Below are positions 57,113 through 64,000 of a DNA stretch of 64,000 bases, piece by piece. The stretch comes from Thermoplasmata archaeon (GTDB taxonomy: Archaea; Thermoplasmatota; Thermoplasmata; Lutacidiplasmatales; UBA184), in contig JAKIVS010000011.1 in the NCBI GenBank assembly GCA_022750435.1, forward strand, positions 1 to 64,000. The letters are read 5' to 3'. Below the pieces are notes generated by a model that saw only the letters and a program-made list of their open reading frames with translations, made no database searches and was not told where the DNA came from. How positions within the stretch are numbered: position 1 is the stretch's first letter; every line of letters begins with the position of its first letter. Made by a program: the position numbers and the translations under genes.

Positions 57113-58138
57113 CTACCTCCAGTCGACCCGCGGGTCGAGCACGCCGTAGAGGATGTCCGCGATCAGGTTCGCCGCGACGACGGCGACCGCGAAGATGATC
57201 ACGACCGCGATGGCGCCGGCGAAGTTCGGCACCGAGCCGCCGCCGCCGATGGACGTGTAGGCATACTGGCCGATGCCCGGCCATAAGAACACCTCCTCGA
57301 CGACCACCGTCCCGGAGAGCAGACCGCCGGCGGTGATCCCGAGGACGGTCGTCGTCGTGATGAGCGCGTTGCGGAGCGCGTGCTTGTAGAGGACCCAGAA
57401 CTCGCTCAGTCCCTTCATCCGGGCCGACCGGACGTAATCGAGCGGGAGGACCTCGAGCATCGACGCCCGGGTCATCCGGGTCGCGATTCCCATGTTGATG
57501 AACGCGAGGACCGTGGCTGGGAGGATGAGGTGCTCCAGGGCATCGACGGTGTACGGGAGGCTGCCGGCGAGCATCGCGTCAATCACCGACATGTGGGTGT
57601 ACTGGACGAACGGCACCACCTTCGTCGAGTACTCGCCCCCGGACGGGAGTCCGAGCAAAGGTCCGAGGAACACCGCGGCGATTACCGCCCCGAGGTACGT
57701 CGGAGTCGCCCAACCGGAGAGATAGAAGACCCGCACGAGGTGGTCCGCCCACCGGCCGCTGTACTGGGCCGCGATGACCCCGAGCGGGATCCCGATGACG
57801 ATCATCAGGAACAGGGCGGCGAACACGAGCTCGAGGGTGGCGGGGAGCGCGGCCGCGATCGCGGGGTACACCGCCGCGCCGTAGACGTCGGCCCCCCAGT
57901 TCCCGTGGAGCAGGTTGATCAGGTACTGCCAGAACTGGTTGAGGAGCGGCTGGTTGACGGACGCCTCGCAGTTGTGGATCGTCGCGGCACCCGCGTGCGG
58001 GTACCACTCGTTGCAGACGTTGGTGAGGTCGAGGTGGGTGAAGAAGAAGGTCAGGACAATGACGCCGAACAGGACCGGAATCAGCTGGACGAGCCGCTTG
58101 ACGATGAAGACGATGAGGTCGCTCGGGTTGCGTCCCAC
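57113..58138 (-). CDS. oppB: Oligopeptide ABC transporter permease OppB
   Basis: The 341-aa permease starts with a helix (about 17-34) and a large extracytoplasmic loop containing two Cys (about 42 and 57). GNWGADVYGAAV is the family loop and DYVRSARMKGLSEFWVLYKHALRNALI is the docking motif. VVVEEVFLWPGIGQYAYTSI and a C-terminal Asp-Pro-Arg (LDPRVDWR) are typical of DppB/OppB. GTG start, first gene of oppBCDF. Confidence 0.95.
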   Translation of the reverse strand: MGRNPSDLIVFIVKRLVQLIPVLFGVIVLTFFFTHLDLTNVCNEWYPHAGAATIHNCEASVNQPLLNQFWQYLINLLHGNWGADVYGAAVYPAIAAALPATLELVFAALFLMIVIGIPLGVIAAQYSGRWADHLVRVFYLSGWATPTYLGAVIAAVFLGPLLGLPSGGEYSTKVVPFVQYTHMSVIDAMLAGSLPYTVDALEHLILPATVLAFINMGIATRMTRASMLEVLPLDYVRSARMKGLSEFWVLYKHALRNALITTTTVLGITAGGLLSGTVVVEEVFLWPGIGQYAYTSIGGGGSVPNFAGAIAVVIIFAVAVVAANLIADILYGVLDPRVDWR

Positions 58139-58214
58139 GGCCTCACCCTCGGTGGGGTCGGTCGCAGGGGTAGGGCCCCCGGTTCGGCACCGCGCGGAGA
58201 ACCCCGGACCGCTA

Positions 58215-58224
58215 CTAATAAATG
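58215..58224 (-). promoter_or_regulatory. TATA element of the oppBCDF operon
   Basis: ATTTATTAGT on the minus strand, about 81 nt before the oppB GTG, predicting a leader of about 54 nt. Confidence 0.55.
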
Positions 58225-58270
58225 CCGAGACGCGACCGCCGCCGCCGACGCCCGGCTTCGGTTCCCCGCC

Positions 58271-59842
58271 TTACGGCAGGTAATCGCGGGGGAGGGTCCG
58301 GAGTTCGCCGAACGTCTCGTGGATGGCGTCGACGAGCACGTCCACGTCCTTCTCGGTGTGCGCCGAGGAGAAGGTGATCCGCTCGTAGTTGTCGGGGTGG
58401 GTGTAGATTCCCTTGTCGAGCAGCAGCTGGTGGTTGCGGAGGTACAGGTTCCAGTCGATCTGGAGCGATTCGCGGTAGTTGGAGATCTTCTTGCGGCGTG
58501 TGAAGAAGAACTGGAGCATCCCGTTCACCGACTGGACGAGGCAGGAGACCTTGGTGTCCTTCGCCGCCTCCTCAATCCCCTTCTGGAGTCGGTCGGTCAT
58601 GCGGCCGAACCGCTCGTAGAGGGCGTCGCCGCCCTTCTCGAGCAGCCTCAGGTTGGCGTGGCTTGCCGCGAGCGAAAGGTTGTTCGCGAAGTAGGTGCCA
58701 CCGAAGGAGATTCGACCGGGGGCGATGAGGTCCATGAACTCCGCCTTGCCCGAGACGGCGGAGATCGGGACCCCGCCCCCCAGCGCCTTCGCCCAGCAGG
58801 AGAGGTCGGGCTCGACCTTGTACATCGACTGGGCGCCGCCCGGCGCCACCCGGAAGCCGGTGAAGACCTCATCGAAGATCAGGAGGAGGTCGTTCTCGCG
58901 CGTGATCTCCCGAAGGCGCTGGAGATAGTCCGGCGCCGGCGGGATGATCCCGGCGTTCGCCATGATCGGCTCGAGGATGACGCAGGCGAGCCGGTCCCGG
59001 TACCGTCGGACCATCCGCTCGAGGGCGGGGATGGAATTGTACGGGGCGACCATGACGTAGTCGGTGACTCCTGGGGGGATCCCCGCCGAGTTCGGGAGCG
59101 GCCGGGGGTACTCGTCGAGCCCCGCGACGATCGGCGGGGCTTCGGCGCTGATCAGGGCGTAGTCGTGCTGGCCGTGGTAGTGCCCCTCGAACTTCAGGAT
59201 CGCGTCCTTCCCGGTGACGGCCCGGGCGATCCGGATGGCGTTCATCGTGGCGTCGGAGCCGTTCGAGCAGAACGCGACCCGCTCGGAGTTGGGGACCATC
59301 CGGCGGAACGCCTTCGCCACGTCGATCTCGAGCTCGGTGGGGGAGGCGAAGTGGAATCCCAGCTCGGCCTGGGCGCTCAGCGCCTTGACCATCTCGGGGT
59401 GGGCGTGGCCGTTGATCAGGCACCCGTAGGCCAGGTTGAAGTCGAGGTACTCGTTGCCGTCGACGTCCCAGATCTTCGACCCCTTCCCCCTCGCGATGAA
59501 CGGCGGGCAGGGGTCGTACGACGCGACCCGGATGAGCGAGCTCGTCGCGTTGGGGATGTACTTCTTGCCCTCCTCGAAGAGGCGGGCGCTCTTCTTCAAC
59601 TTCGGAACGAGCCGGGCGATCGGGATCGGGAGCGGTTGGATCTCCTCCCCGTCCTTGTCGAGGGCCGGCCCCTCGGACTTCGGCTCCGATTTCGCTGCGG
59701 ACGGCTTCGCGGGGGACTCGGCTTCGGCGCTCGTCCCCTCGGCGCTCAGTGCGAGAAACGGCTCCCGCCCCGGAAGGTTGGCCCCGGGCCCGAATTCCGG
59801 GCCCGTCGGGGCGTCCGGGAGGGCGAGTCTTCGCTCCACCAT
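58271..59842 (-). CDS. Glutamate-1-semialdehyde aminomutase-like class III aminotransferase
   Basis: The 523-aa PLP enzyme's core (about 85-515) follows the GSA 2,1-aminomutase pattern: KIWDVDGNEYLDFNLAYGCLINGHAHPE, SNGSDATMNAIRIAR, GHYHGQHDY, LLLIFDEVFTGFR and the Schiff-base lysine in CWAKALGGGVP, then GGTYFANNLSLAA. The first 65 residues are a Glu/Ser/Ala/Lys-rich extension absent from HemL. No other tetrapyrrole gene is near, so heme synthesis is not shown; related enzymes make 3-aminobutanoyl or act on other amino acids. A strong TATA element lies about 45 nt upstream of the ATG. Confidence 0.85.
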   Translation of the reverse strand: MVERRLALPDAPTGPEFGPGANLPGREPFLALSAEGTSAEAESPAKPSAAKSEPKSEGPALDKDGEEIQPLPIPIARLVPKLKKSARLFEEGKKYIPNATSSLIRVASYDPCPPFIARGKGSKIWDVDGNEYLDFNLAYGCLINGHAHPEMVKALSAQAELGFHFASPTELEIDVAKAFRRMVPNSERVAFCSNGSDATMNAIRIARAVTGKDAILKFEGHYHGQHDYALISAEAPPIVAGLDEYPRPLPNSAGIPPGVTDYVMVAPYNSIPALERMVRRYRDRLACVILEPIMANAGIIPPAPDYLQRLREITRENDLLLIFDEVFTGFRVAPGGAQSMYKVEPDLSCWAKALGGGVPISAVSGKAEFMDLIAPGRISFGGTYFANNLSLAASHANLRLLEKGGDALYERFGRMTDRLQKGIEEAAKDTKVSCLVQSVNGMLQFFFTRRKKISNYRESLQIDWNLYLRNHQLLLDKGIYTHPDNYERITFSSAHTEKDVDVLVDAIHETFGELRTLPRDYLP

Positions 59843-59881
59843 TTAGAACACATCCGAGTGAGTTTCGGGACCCGAGGGTTC

Positions 59882-59893
59882 GTATATATAATT
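59882..59893 (-). promoter_or_regulatory. TATA element of the GSA-aminomutase-like gene
   Basis: AATTATATATAC on the minus strand, the strongest TATA-like sequence in the window, about 45 nt before the ATG at 59842. Confidence 0.7.
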
Positions 59894-59950
59894 GCCTCGG
59901 ACCAATAACTCGCGGTAACTCTCAGCTACCGTACACCACGTGAGACGTTC

Positions 59951-60000
59951 AATTAACCCAAAGGTTAGTTGGTGTTTACATTGGCTACTTTGAATGCCAA
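59951..60000. promoter_or_regulatory. Two inverted repeats in an AT-rich intergenic region
   Basis: TAACC-CAAA-GGTTA (59954-59967, imperfectly extended to 59951-59970) and TTGGC-N10-GCCAA (59981-60000). Both lie in the unusually AT-rich gap between the GSA-aminomutase-like gene and the saccharopine-dehydrogenase-like gene, 60-110 bp upstream of the first gene's TATA element. The second could also be a terminator stem for the gene ending at 60047. Confidence 0.5.
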
Positions 60001-60046
60001 TAGTACGCTAGATTGAGGCGAAAACACCCCTCTTGCGCGGCGCGGC

Positions 60047-61237
60047 TCAGAGCCGGGGCGGCGGGAGCGGGGGTTCCGGCGGGGTGACCGTCGTCTCGAT
60101 CCCGCGCGCCGCGAGGGCGGCCCGGAACGGACCGGTCGGCATGCACCGTTCGGGGGGGACGACGCCGGTCTCGGTGACGGCTCCCTCCACGATCAACTCG
60201 GCGGCGATCGCCCCGGCGACGCCCACGGCGTACTCGGTCGCCGTGAACCCCCAGTCGGGTCGGGGTGGGAATCTCGCCTGGGCGTGGCGATGGACCGGGA
60301 CCCCCTCGCGGGACCCGTGGATCTCCAGGTCGCACACCTCCCAGTCGAGGAGGGTGACCCCGGCCGGGGCGCCGAGGAGTTTCTGGTGCTTCAGGAGGGC
60401 GAGGAGGAACTCGCGGGGCACGACCGGGTGGTCCCGCACGTTCACGGCGCTCTCGGAACCCAAGCCGAGCAGCGCGAGCGTCCGGAGCAGGTCGATCCCG
60501 GGACCGCCCTCTTTCCACTCGCAATGGCGGATCCCCTTCGCCGCCAAGCTCTCCGGGATCGTCGCCGGTTCGGAGTGGAGGGTCCGGTACACAGTCGTGC
60601 GCCCGACCGGGGGCGGAAAGTCGAACGACTCGCCGGCGCTCATCGGAGGATGCGCCTTGTAGGCGCCGTCCTCGAACACCATCGCCTCGAGGATCATTTC
60701 GTCGAGGAACGTGCTCGGGGACCAGGTGAACACGATCTCCGGCCCGTTCGGCGTGAGGTCGCGCCATCCGTCCCGGATCACGATCGAATCGACCCGGTCG
60801 AGGTCCCGGGTCGCCTCGGCGGCGAGGATGTTCGACACGCCCGGAACTTGTCCCATCCCGGGCACGGCGAGGAGTCCCTCCTCCCGGAACCGGGCGTCCT
60901 GCGCGAGCTGCCGTCGCGTGGTGTGGAAGAGGCCCCCGAAATCGAGGTACGGGACGCCCGTGGCGAGGCAGCCGTCCATCACGGCGAGGTTGAACGTGTA
61001 CTGGACGGCGTTGACGCAAATGTCGGCTCCCTTGAGCACGCGATGGAGCTCGGCCGGGTCCCGCACATCGAGGCGCTCCGCACTGACCCGGTCGGAGCCG
61101 GTCGCGCGCGCGGCCGACTCGGCGAGTTCCAGGTCGAGGTCCGCGACGCGGATCCGGTCGAACCGGCCGCCGTGCGCGAGGTCGCGCACGGTGCAACGAC
61201 CCGTGAGGCCGCCACCCCCGAGAACGACGGCCTCCAT
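60047..61237 (-). CDS. Saccharopine dehydrogenase-like oxidoreductase
   Basis: The 396-aa protein has an N-terminal Rossmann fold (AVVLGGGGLTGRCTVRDLA, then IRVADLDLELAES and ADICVNAVQYTFNLAVM). The PYLDFGG and PGMGQVPGVSNILA phrases are shared by saccharopine dehydrogenase-like and carboxynorspermidine dehydrogenase-like enzymes. The C-terminal half carries the alpha/beta catalytic domain. These enzymes reduce or oxidise secondary amines of lysine or polyamine type; which one applies here is open. Start ATG 61237, with TATA-like TTTAGATA about 37 nt upstream. The tail is Pro-rich. Confidence 0.82.
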   Translation of the reverse strand: MEAVVLGGGGLTGRCTVRDLAHGGRFDRIRVADLDLELAESAARATGSDRVSAERLDVRDPAELHRVLKGADICVNAVQYTFNLAVMDGCLATGVPYLDFGGLFHTTRRQLAQDARFREEGLLAVPGMGQVPGVSNILAAEATRDLDRVDSIVIRDGWRDLTPNGPEIVFTWSPSTFLDEMILEAMVFEDGAYKAHPPMSAGESFDFPPPVGRTTVYRTLHSEPATIPESLAAKGIRHCEWKEGGPGIDLLRTLALLGLGSESAVNVRDHPVVPREFLLALLKHQKLLGAPAGVTLLDWEVCDLEIHGSREGVPVHRHAQARFPPRPDWGFTATEYAVGVAGAIAAELIVEGAVTETGVVPPERCMPTGPFRAALAARGIETTVTPPEPPLPPPRL

Positions 61238-61270
61238 CGGTCCCCTCTCCGCGCACGGAGTCGGGTCCGG

Positions 61271-61278
61271 TATCTAAA
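61271..61278 (-). promoter_or_regulatory. TATA element of the saccharopine dehydrogenase-like gene
   Basis: TTTAGATA on the minus strand, about 37 nt before the ATG at 61237. Confidence 0.5.
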
Positions 61279-61305
61279 CCCCGGGGGGTGGGGGGAACGC
61301 GCGGC

Positions 61306-61313
61306 GGTTATGC
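61306..61313 (+). promoter_or_regulatory. TATA-like element of the 61336 gene
   Basis: GGTTATGC is centred about 27 nt before the GTG at 61336, predicting a leaderless message. Confidence 0.5.
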
Positions 61314-61335
61314 TTCGGAACGCCTCCCGGGTCCT

Positions 61336-61821
61336 GTGCGGCACTACCGGGTCGTCGTCGACCTCGGTCTCCTCCGCGACGGGCTCCGCATCGGGCACGA
61401 GTACGGCTTCCGCTCCCTCGAGGAACTCGCGCGTACCGGGGTGTTCCTGCAAAGCGTGGTCTACGAGGCCAACTCGCTGCGCACGGTTTCCGGCGGCGTC
61501 GCGTTTGCGCTCCACAGCCCCCCGCTCCGGATGGGGGCGTTCTCCCGGCTCTCGCTCCGGTGGGACGACCAGGAGGTTCCCCCGGACGCCTGCACCGTCC
61601 GCCCGGAGGCGCTCGCGGCGCCCGTCCGATTCTCGGACGTGAGTCCCACCAACCCCGTTGTATTCCCGGTGGGCGAGCGGATCGCCTTCACGGCCGGCGT
61701 CGGGACTCCCTCCCACGGGCCGCACACCGTCCGTCTGGAACTCCAGAGCTTGGCGATCCCCCCTGTCGTCTGGTTCCGGTTGACGGACCACCTGCACCAC
61801 GGGGAGGAACCCCCTCCATGA
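61336..61821 (+). CDS. Hypothetical protein, possibly DUF6379-like (C-glycoside deglycosidase beta-type)
   Basis: The 161-aa beta-rich protein has no signal or membrane helix. Phrases such as LLRDGLRIGHEYGF, RMGAFSRLSLRWDDQEVP and GPHTVRLELQSL are reminiscent of the DUF6379 fold found in C-glycoside deglycosidase small subunits. I cannot align it, so this is tentative. The GTG at 61336 is placed by the TATA element; a longer in-frame start at 61288 lies upstream of it. Its stop overlaps the ATG of the glycoside hydrolase, so the two are translated together and probably act together. Confidence 0.55.
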   Translation: MRHYRVVVDLGLLRDGLRIGHEYGFRSLEELARTGVFLQSVVYEANSLRTVSGGVAFALHSPPLRMGAFSRLSLRWDDQEVPPDACTVRPEALAAPVRFSDVSPTNPVVFPVGERIAFTAGVGTPSHGPHTVRLELQSLAIPPVVWFRLTDHLHHGEEPPP

Positions 61822-64000
61822 CGCCCTCCGGGCCGGACCCCGCTCCGGAGGGTGAGCCCCTGCTCTCAACCTCCATGCCGCTTCCGAACCGGCCCGCTTT
61901 GGTGGCCGGACCGGCGAGCGCGGCGATCCTCGGCTCCGACGGCTCCTTCTCGCTCCACTGGGACACGCGCGGCGCCCCTCTCGAGTGGGGTGGTGTCTAC
62001 GCCCAGGGGGTCCGATTGACCGGACCGTGGGAGCTGTCCATCGGCCCAGAGGGTTCGCCGACCGACCTCGGCCCGGCGACGCTCCGGTCGTTCCGGCGAT
62101 GGCGCTGGGGAGTCGAATCCCGCCACGAGCTTCCCGGGCTCGAGGTGACGGACGAGGTCCTTCCGCTCGAGGGCTTCCCCGGCATCGGACGGCGATTGAC
62201 CCTCCGGCGGACCGCCCCGGGCCCCGAGCTCCTGCAGGTCCACTCGAAGGTGCGTCCCTCGCTGGGTCACGTTCTCATCGAAGGGGTGCAGCCGTTCGAA
62301 TACGAGGTGAGCCACCACGGACCGACCCTCCGGCTCCGAGCGTACGGCGCCGGGCTCGCAATCGACTCGGACCCTGTGCCGAATGCGACCTTCATCGACG
62401 GTCGGGCTTGGACGGGCGGCGATTCGGCCGGACCGATCCGGTCGATCGGTGCGACCTACAACCTGGCCCCCGAGCCCGGAGACGTTGCGACCCTGGCGTG
62501 GGTCCTGTGGGGCGGACGGCTGAGCACGATCGTCGCCGGGCCGGACGTCGGTCGTGCGGCCCTGGCTTACCGAGACCAGTGGCGGAGCCGGGCCCGGGAG
62601 TCCCGGGCGGAGTGGGATCGCTCCATCCCTCGGATGTTGCTGCCCGATGCGCCGAAGCTGGAGGAAGGGTACGGCCTCGCGGCCGGAGCGCTCCGGGACC
62701 TCTACTCCTCGCCGGAGCCGGGCATGACCGGTCTCCTCGCGGGATATCCGTGGTACGCGGCGCTGTGGTTCCGGGACCTCGCGTGGATGCTTCCGGCCGT
62801 GCTCTGGATGGGCGACGTGGAGCGGGTCGCCGCCTCCCTCGAGACGGCGTTCCACTACCAGGCTCCGGCCGACCTGGCGATGCTCGGGGCCGTCCAAGGC
62901 GAGCTCCCGATGCAGCTCTCCCCGGGACCGATCTTCCTCTTCGGTACCTCGGACACGACGCTGTACTATCCGGGGATCCTCCGGCGCCTCGTCCACCACA
63001 CGGGCGAGCTCGACCGGGCGCTCCGGTACCGGACCGCCTTGGGCCACATCCTCGACTGGGGGGTCCGGAAGACGCACCCGAGGACCGACTTGATCACCAA
63101 CGGCGGCGAGGTCGAGGCGCTCGAGGGCGCGTCGCACGAGGTCGGACGGGTCCAATTCGGAATCGACGCGAACGACACCACGATCTGGGATTCCACCGAC
63201 CGAAGGGACCACGCGATCGACGTCCAGGTCCTCTGGGGCGAGGCGCTCGACGCCCTCGCCGAACTCGGCGAGGCGTTCGGGGACGGGCCTTCGAGCGCCC
63301 TTCGAGAGAAGGCGGCCACCTTGCGCGCGACGATCGTCGCTCGGTACCGATGGCCGGCGGAGGAGTACCTGTACGATTCGCTTCGGCACGACGGGACACC
63401 GGTCGCGAAGGTCCGCCCGAACGCTCTGCGAGCGGTCGAAGCCGGTGTGTTCGACCGGGCGACCTCCCTGGAGATCCTCGACCGAGCGGGCCGGGACGAC
63501 CTCTCCACCCCGTGGGGGCTCCGAACGCTCTCGAACCGGGACCCCGGGTACGACCCGCAGGCGTACCACGACGGACAGGTGTGGTCGATCGCCACGGCCT
63601 GGGCGGCGGCCGCGGCGTTTGCCGTCGGGCGCCCGGAGACCGCCGTCGGCTACCTGCGCACGATCGCCGACCGGCTGTGCGCGGAGGGCGGGTACGCGAA
63701 CGAGTGCTACCGCGGCGACGCGCCGACGGCGTTCGACTCCTGCTTTCTTCTAGGATTCTCCGTCGCTCCGTACCTCACCACCCTCTTCGAGGGACTCTGG
63801 GGCCTCCAGCCCCGACTGGTCGACCGGACCGTCCGCTGCCAGCCGAACTTTCCCGCGGGCTGGACCTCGGCGTCCCTGACCGGCCTCCGATTGGGACCCG
63901 GCCGTCTCGACCTCGCCTGGACGCCTAGCGCGCTCACGGCGACCTGGCAAGGACCGTGGCCGCTCCAGCTCGCGAACGACCGGACCTCGGTCCTGCTTCG
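61818..64000 (+). CDS. Glycoside hydrolase, glycogen debranching/amylo-alpha-1,6-glucosidase type, 3' partial
   Basis: The frame is open from the ATG at 61818 to the end of the window (727 complete codons). An N-terminal beta-sandwich-like domain (about 25-270) precedes an (alpha/alpha)6-barrel. Barrel phrases are YPWYAALWFRDLAWMLPAVLWMGD, QGELPMQLSPGPIFLFGTSDTTLYYPGIL, STPWGLRTLSNRDPGYDPQAYHDGQVWS and GGYANECYRG. They match the layout of archaeal amylo-alpha-1,6-glucosidase/GH15-like enzymes, including the FRD acid and the YHDGQVW block. No signal peptide, so an intracellular substrate such as glycogen, trehalose or a glycoside is likely. The C-terminus lies beyond the window. Confidence 0.85.
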   Translation, partial: MTPSGPDPAPEGEPLLSTSMPLPNRPALVAGPASAAILGSDGSFSLHWDTRGAPLEWGGVYAQGVRLTGPWELSIGPEGSPTDLGPATLRSFRRWRWGVESRHELPGLEVTDEVLPLEGFPGIGRRLTLRRTAPGPELLQVHSKVRPSLGHVLIEGVQPFEYEVSHHGPTLRLRAYGAGLAIDSDPVPNATFIDGRAWTGGDSAGPIRSIGATYNLAPEPGDVATLAWVLWGGRLSTIVAGPDVGRAALAYRDQWRSRARESRAEWDRSIPRMLLPDAPKLEEGYGLAAGALRDLYSSPEPGMTGLLAGYPWYAALWFRDLAWMLPAVLWMGDVERVAASLETAFHYQAPADLAMLGAVQGELPMQLSPGPIFLFGTSDTTLYYPGILRRLVHHTGELDRALRYRTALGHILDWGVRKTHPRTDLITNGGEVEALEGASHEVGRVQFGIDANDTTIWDSTDRRDHAIDVQVLWGEALDALAELGEAFGDGPSSALREKAATLRATIVARYRWPAEEYLYDSLRHDGTPVAKVRPNALRAVEAGVFDRATSLEILDRAGRDDLSTPWGLRTLSNRDPGYDPQAYHDGQVWSIATAWAAAAAFAVGRPETAVGYLRTIADRLCAEGGYANECYRGDAPTAFDSCFLLGFSVAPYLTTLFEGLWGLQPRLVDRTVRCQPNFPAGWTSASLTGLRLGPGRLDLAWTPSALTATWQGPWPLQLANDRTSVLL

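Noticed and set aside
57380-59908. 842-codon plus-strand frame opposite oppB and the GSA-aminomutase-like gene
   Set aside because: Charged low-complexity translation typical of the complement of GC-rich coding DNA.

Overview
The window is one continuous, strongly GC-rich archaeal chromosome segment. Its archaeal markers are a group II chaperonin (thermosome), aIF2-beta with a TRAM domain, deoxyhypusine synthase, a presenilin-type protease, archaeal type IV pilins with class III signal peptides, and an AbrB-PhoU regulator. Many genes have a TATA element 26-33 nt before an ATG or GTG, which implies leaderless mRNAs. The pilin style, the two-winged-helix regulators and the Asn/Ser/Thr-rich surface proteins suggest an uncultivated Thermoplasmata-type lineage; that placement is inference. 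A sulfite-oxidase-like enzyme, peptide importers and paired aldehyde dehydrogenases suggest a heterotroph with some respiratory capacity. I see no rRNA, CRISPR array, transposase or integrase.

Layout. 1-15030: housekeeping block with the thermosome (5' truncated), class II LysRS, an ABC exporter translationally coupled to ValRS, an aldo/keto reductase and a HAD phosphatase, the tight trio aIF2-beta / presenilin homologue / deoxyhypusine synthase, and tRNA-Lys(CUU). 15107-22860: an orphan VapB-like antitoxin, a large FtsX/MacB-type permease, a zinc-ribbon membrane protein, a VOC protein, a DcsG-like ATP-grasp ligase and an alpha/beta hydrolase.

23005-36810 is the most unusual part. The minus-strand operon pstS-pstC-pstA (no pstB in the window) is followed by a second PstS-like protein whose N-terminus is a type IV pilin signal. 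Divergent from it are a pilus assembly ATPase and two F-domain (TadC/ArlJ-like) platform proteins, one with an added extracytoplasmic domain. Then come a second pilin, a KaiC/ArlH-like protein with a degenerate P-loop, an AAA+ ATPase, a membrane-anchored surface protein, and an AbrB-PhoU regulator closing the cluster. A CCGGAGTCT-type motif sits just upstream of the pst promoter (four tandem copies), the pilus ATPase promoter (inside a 24-bp palindrome) and the second pilin promoter. I propose a phosphate-linked pilus that displays a phosphate-binding subunit.

36976-48194: sulfite-oxidase-like molybdoenzyme, ammonium transporter, VOC protein, C2H2 zinc-finger mini-protein, LURP-one/scramblase-like protein, ferredoxin plus methyltransferase, a MetF-like protein with an amidohydrolase, a class III aminotransferase coupled to a CARF-like winged-helix regulator, and a TetR/tautomerase divergent pair with an evident operator. 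48305-58138: two aldehyde dehydrogenases, and a peptide-binding protein facing a complete oppBCDF operon. 58271-64000: a GSA-aminotransferase-like enzyme, an AT-rich intergenic region with inverted repeats, a saccharopine-dehydrogenase-like protein, and a carbohydrate pair (possible DUF6379-like protein plus a debranching-type glycoside hydrolase running off the end).
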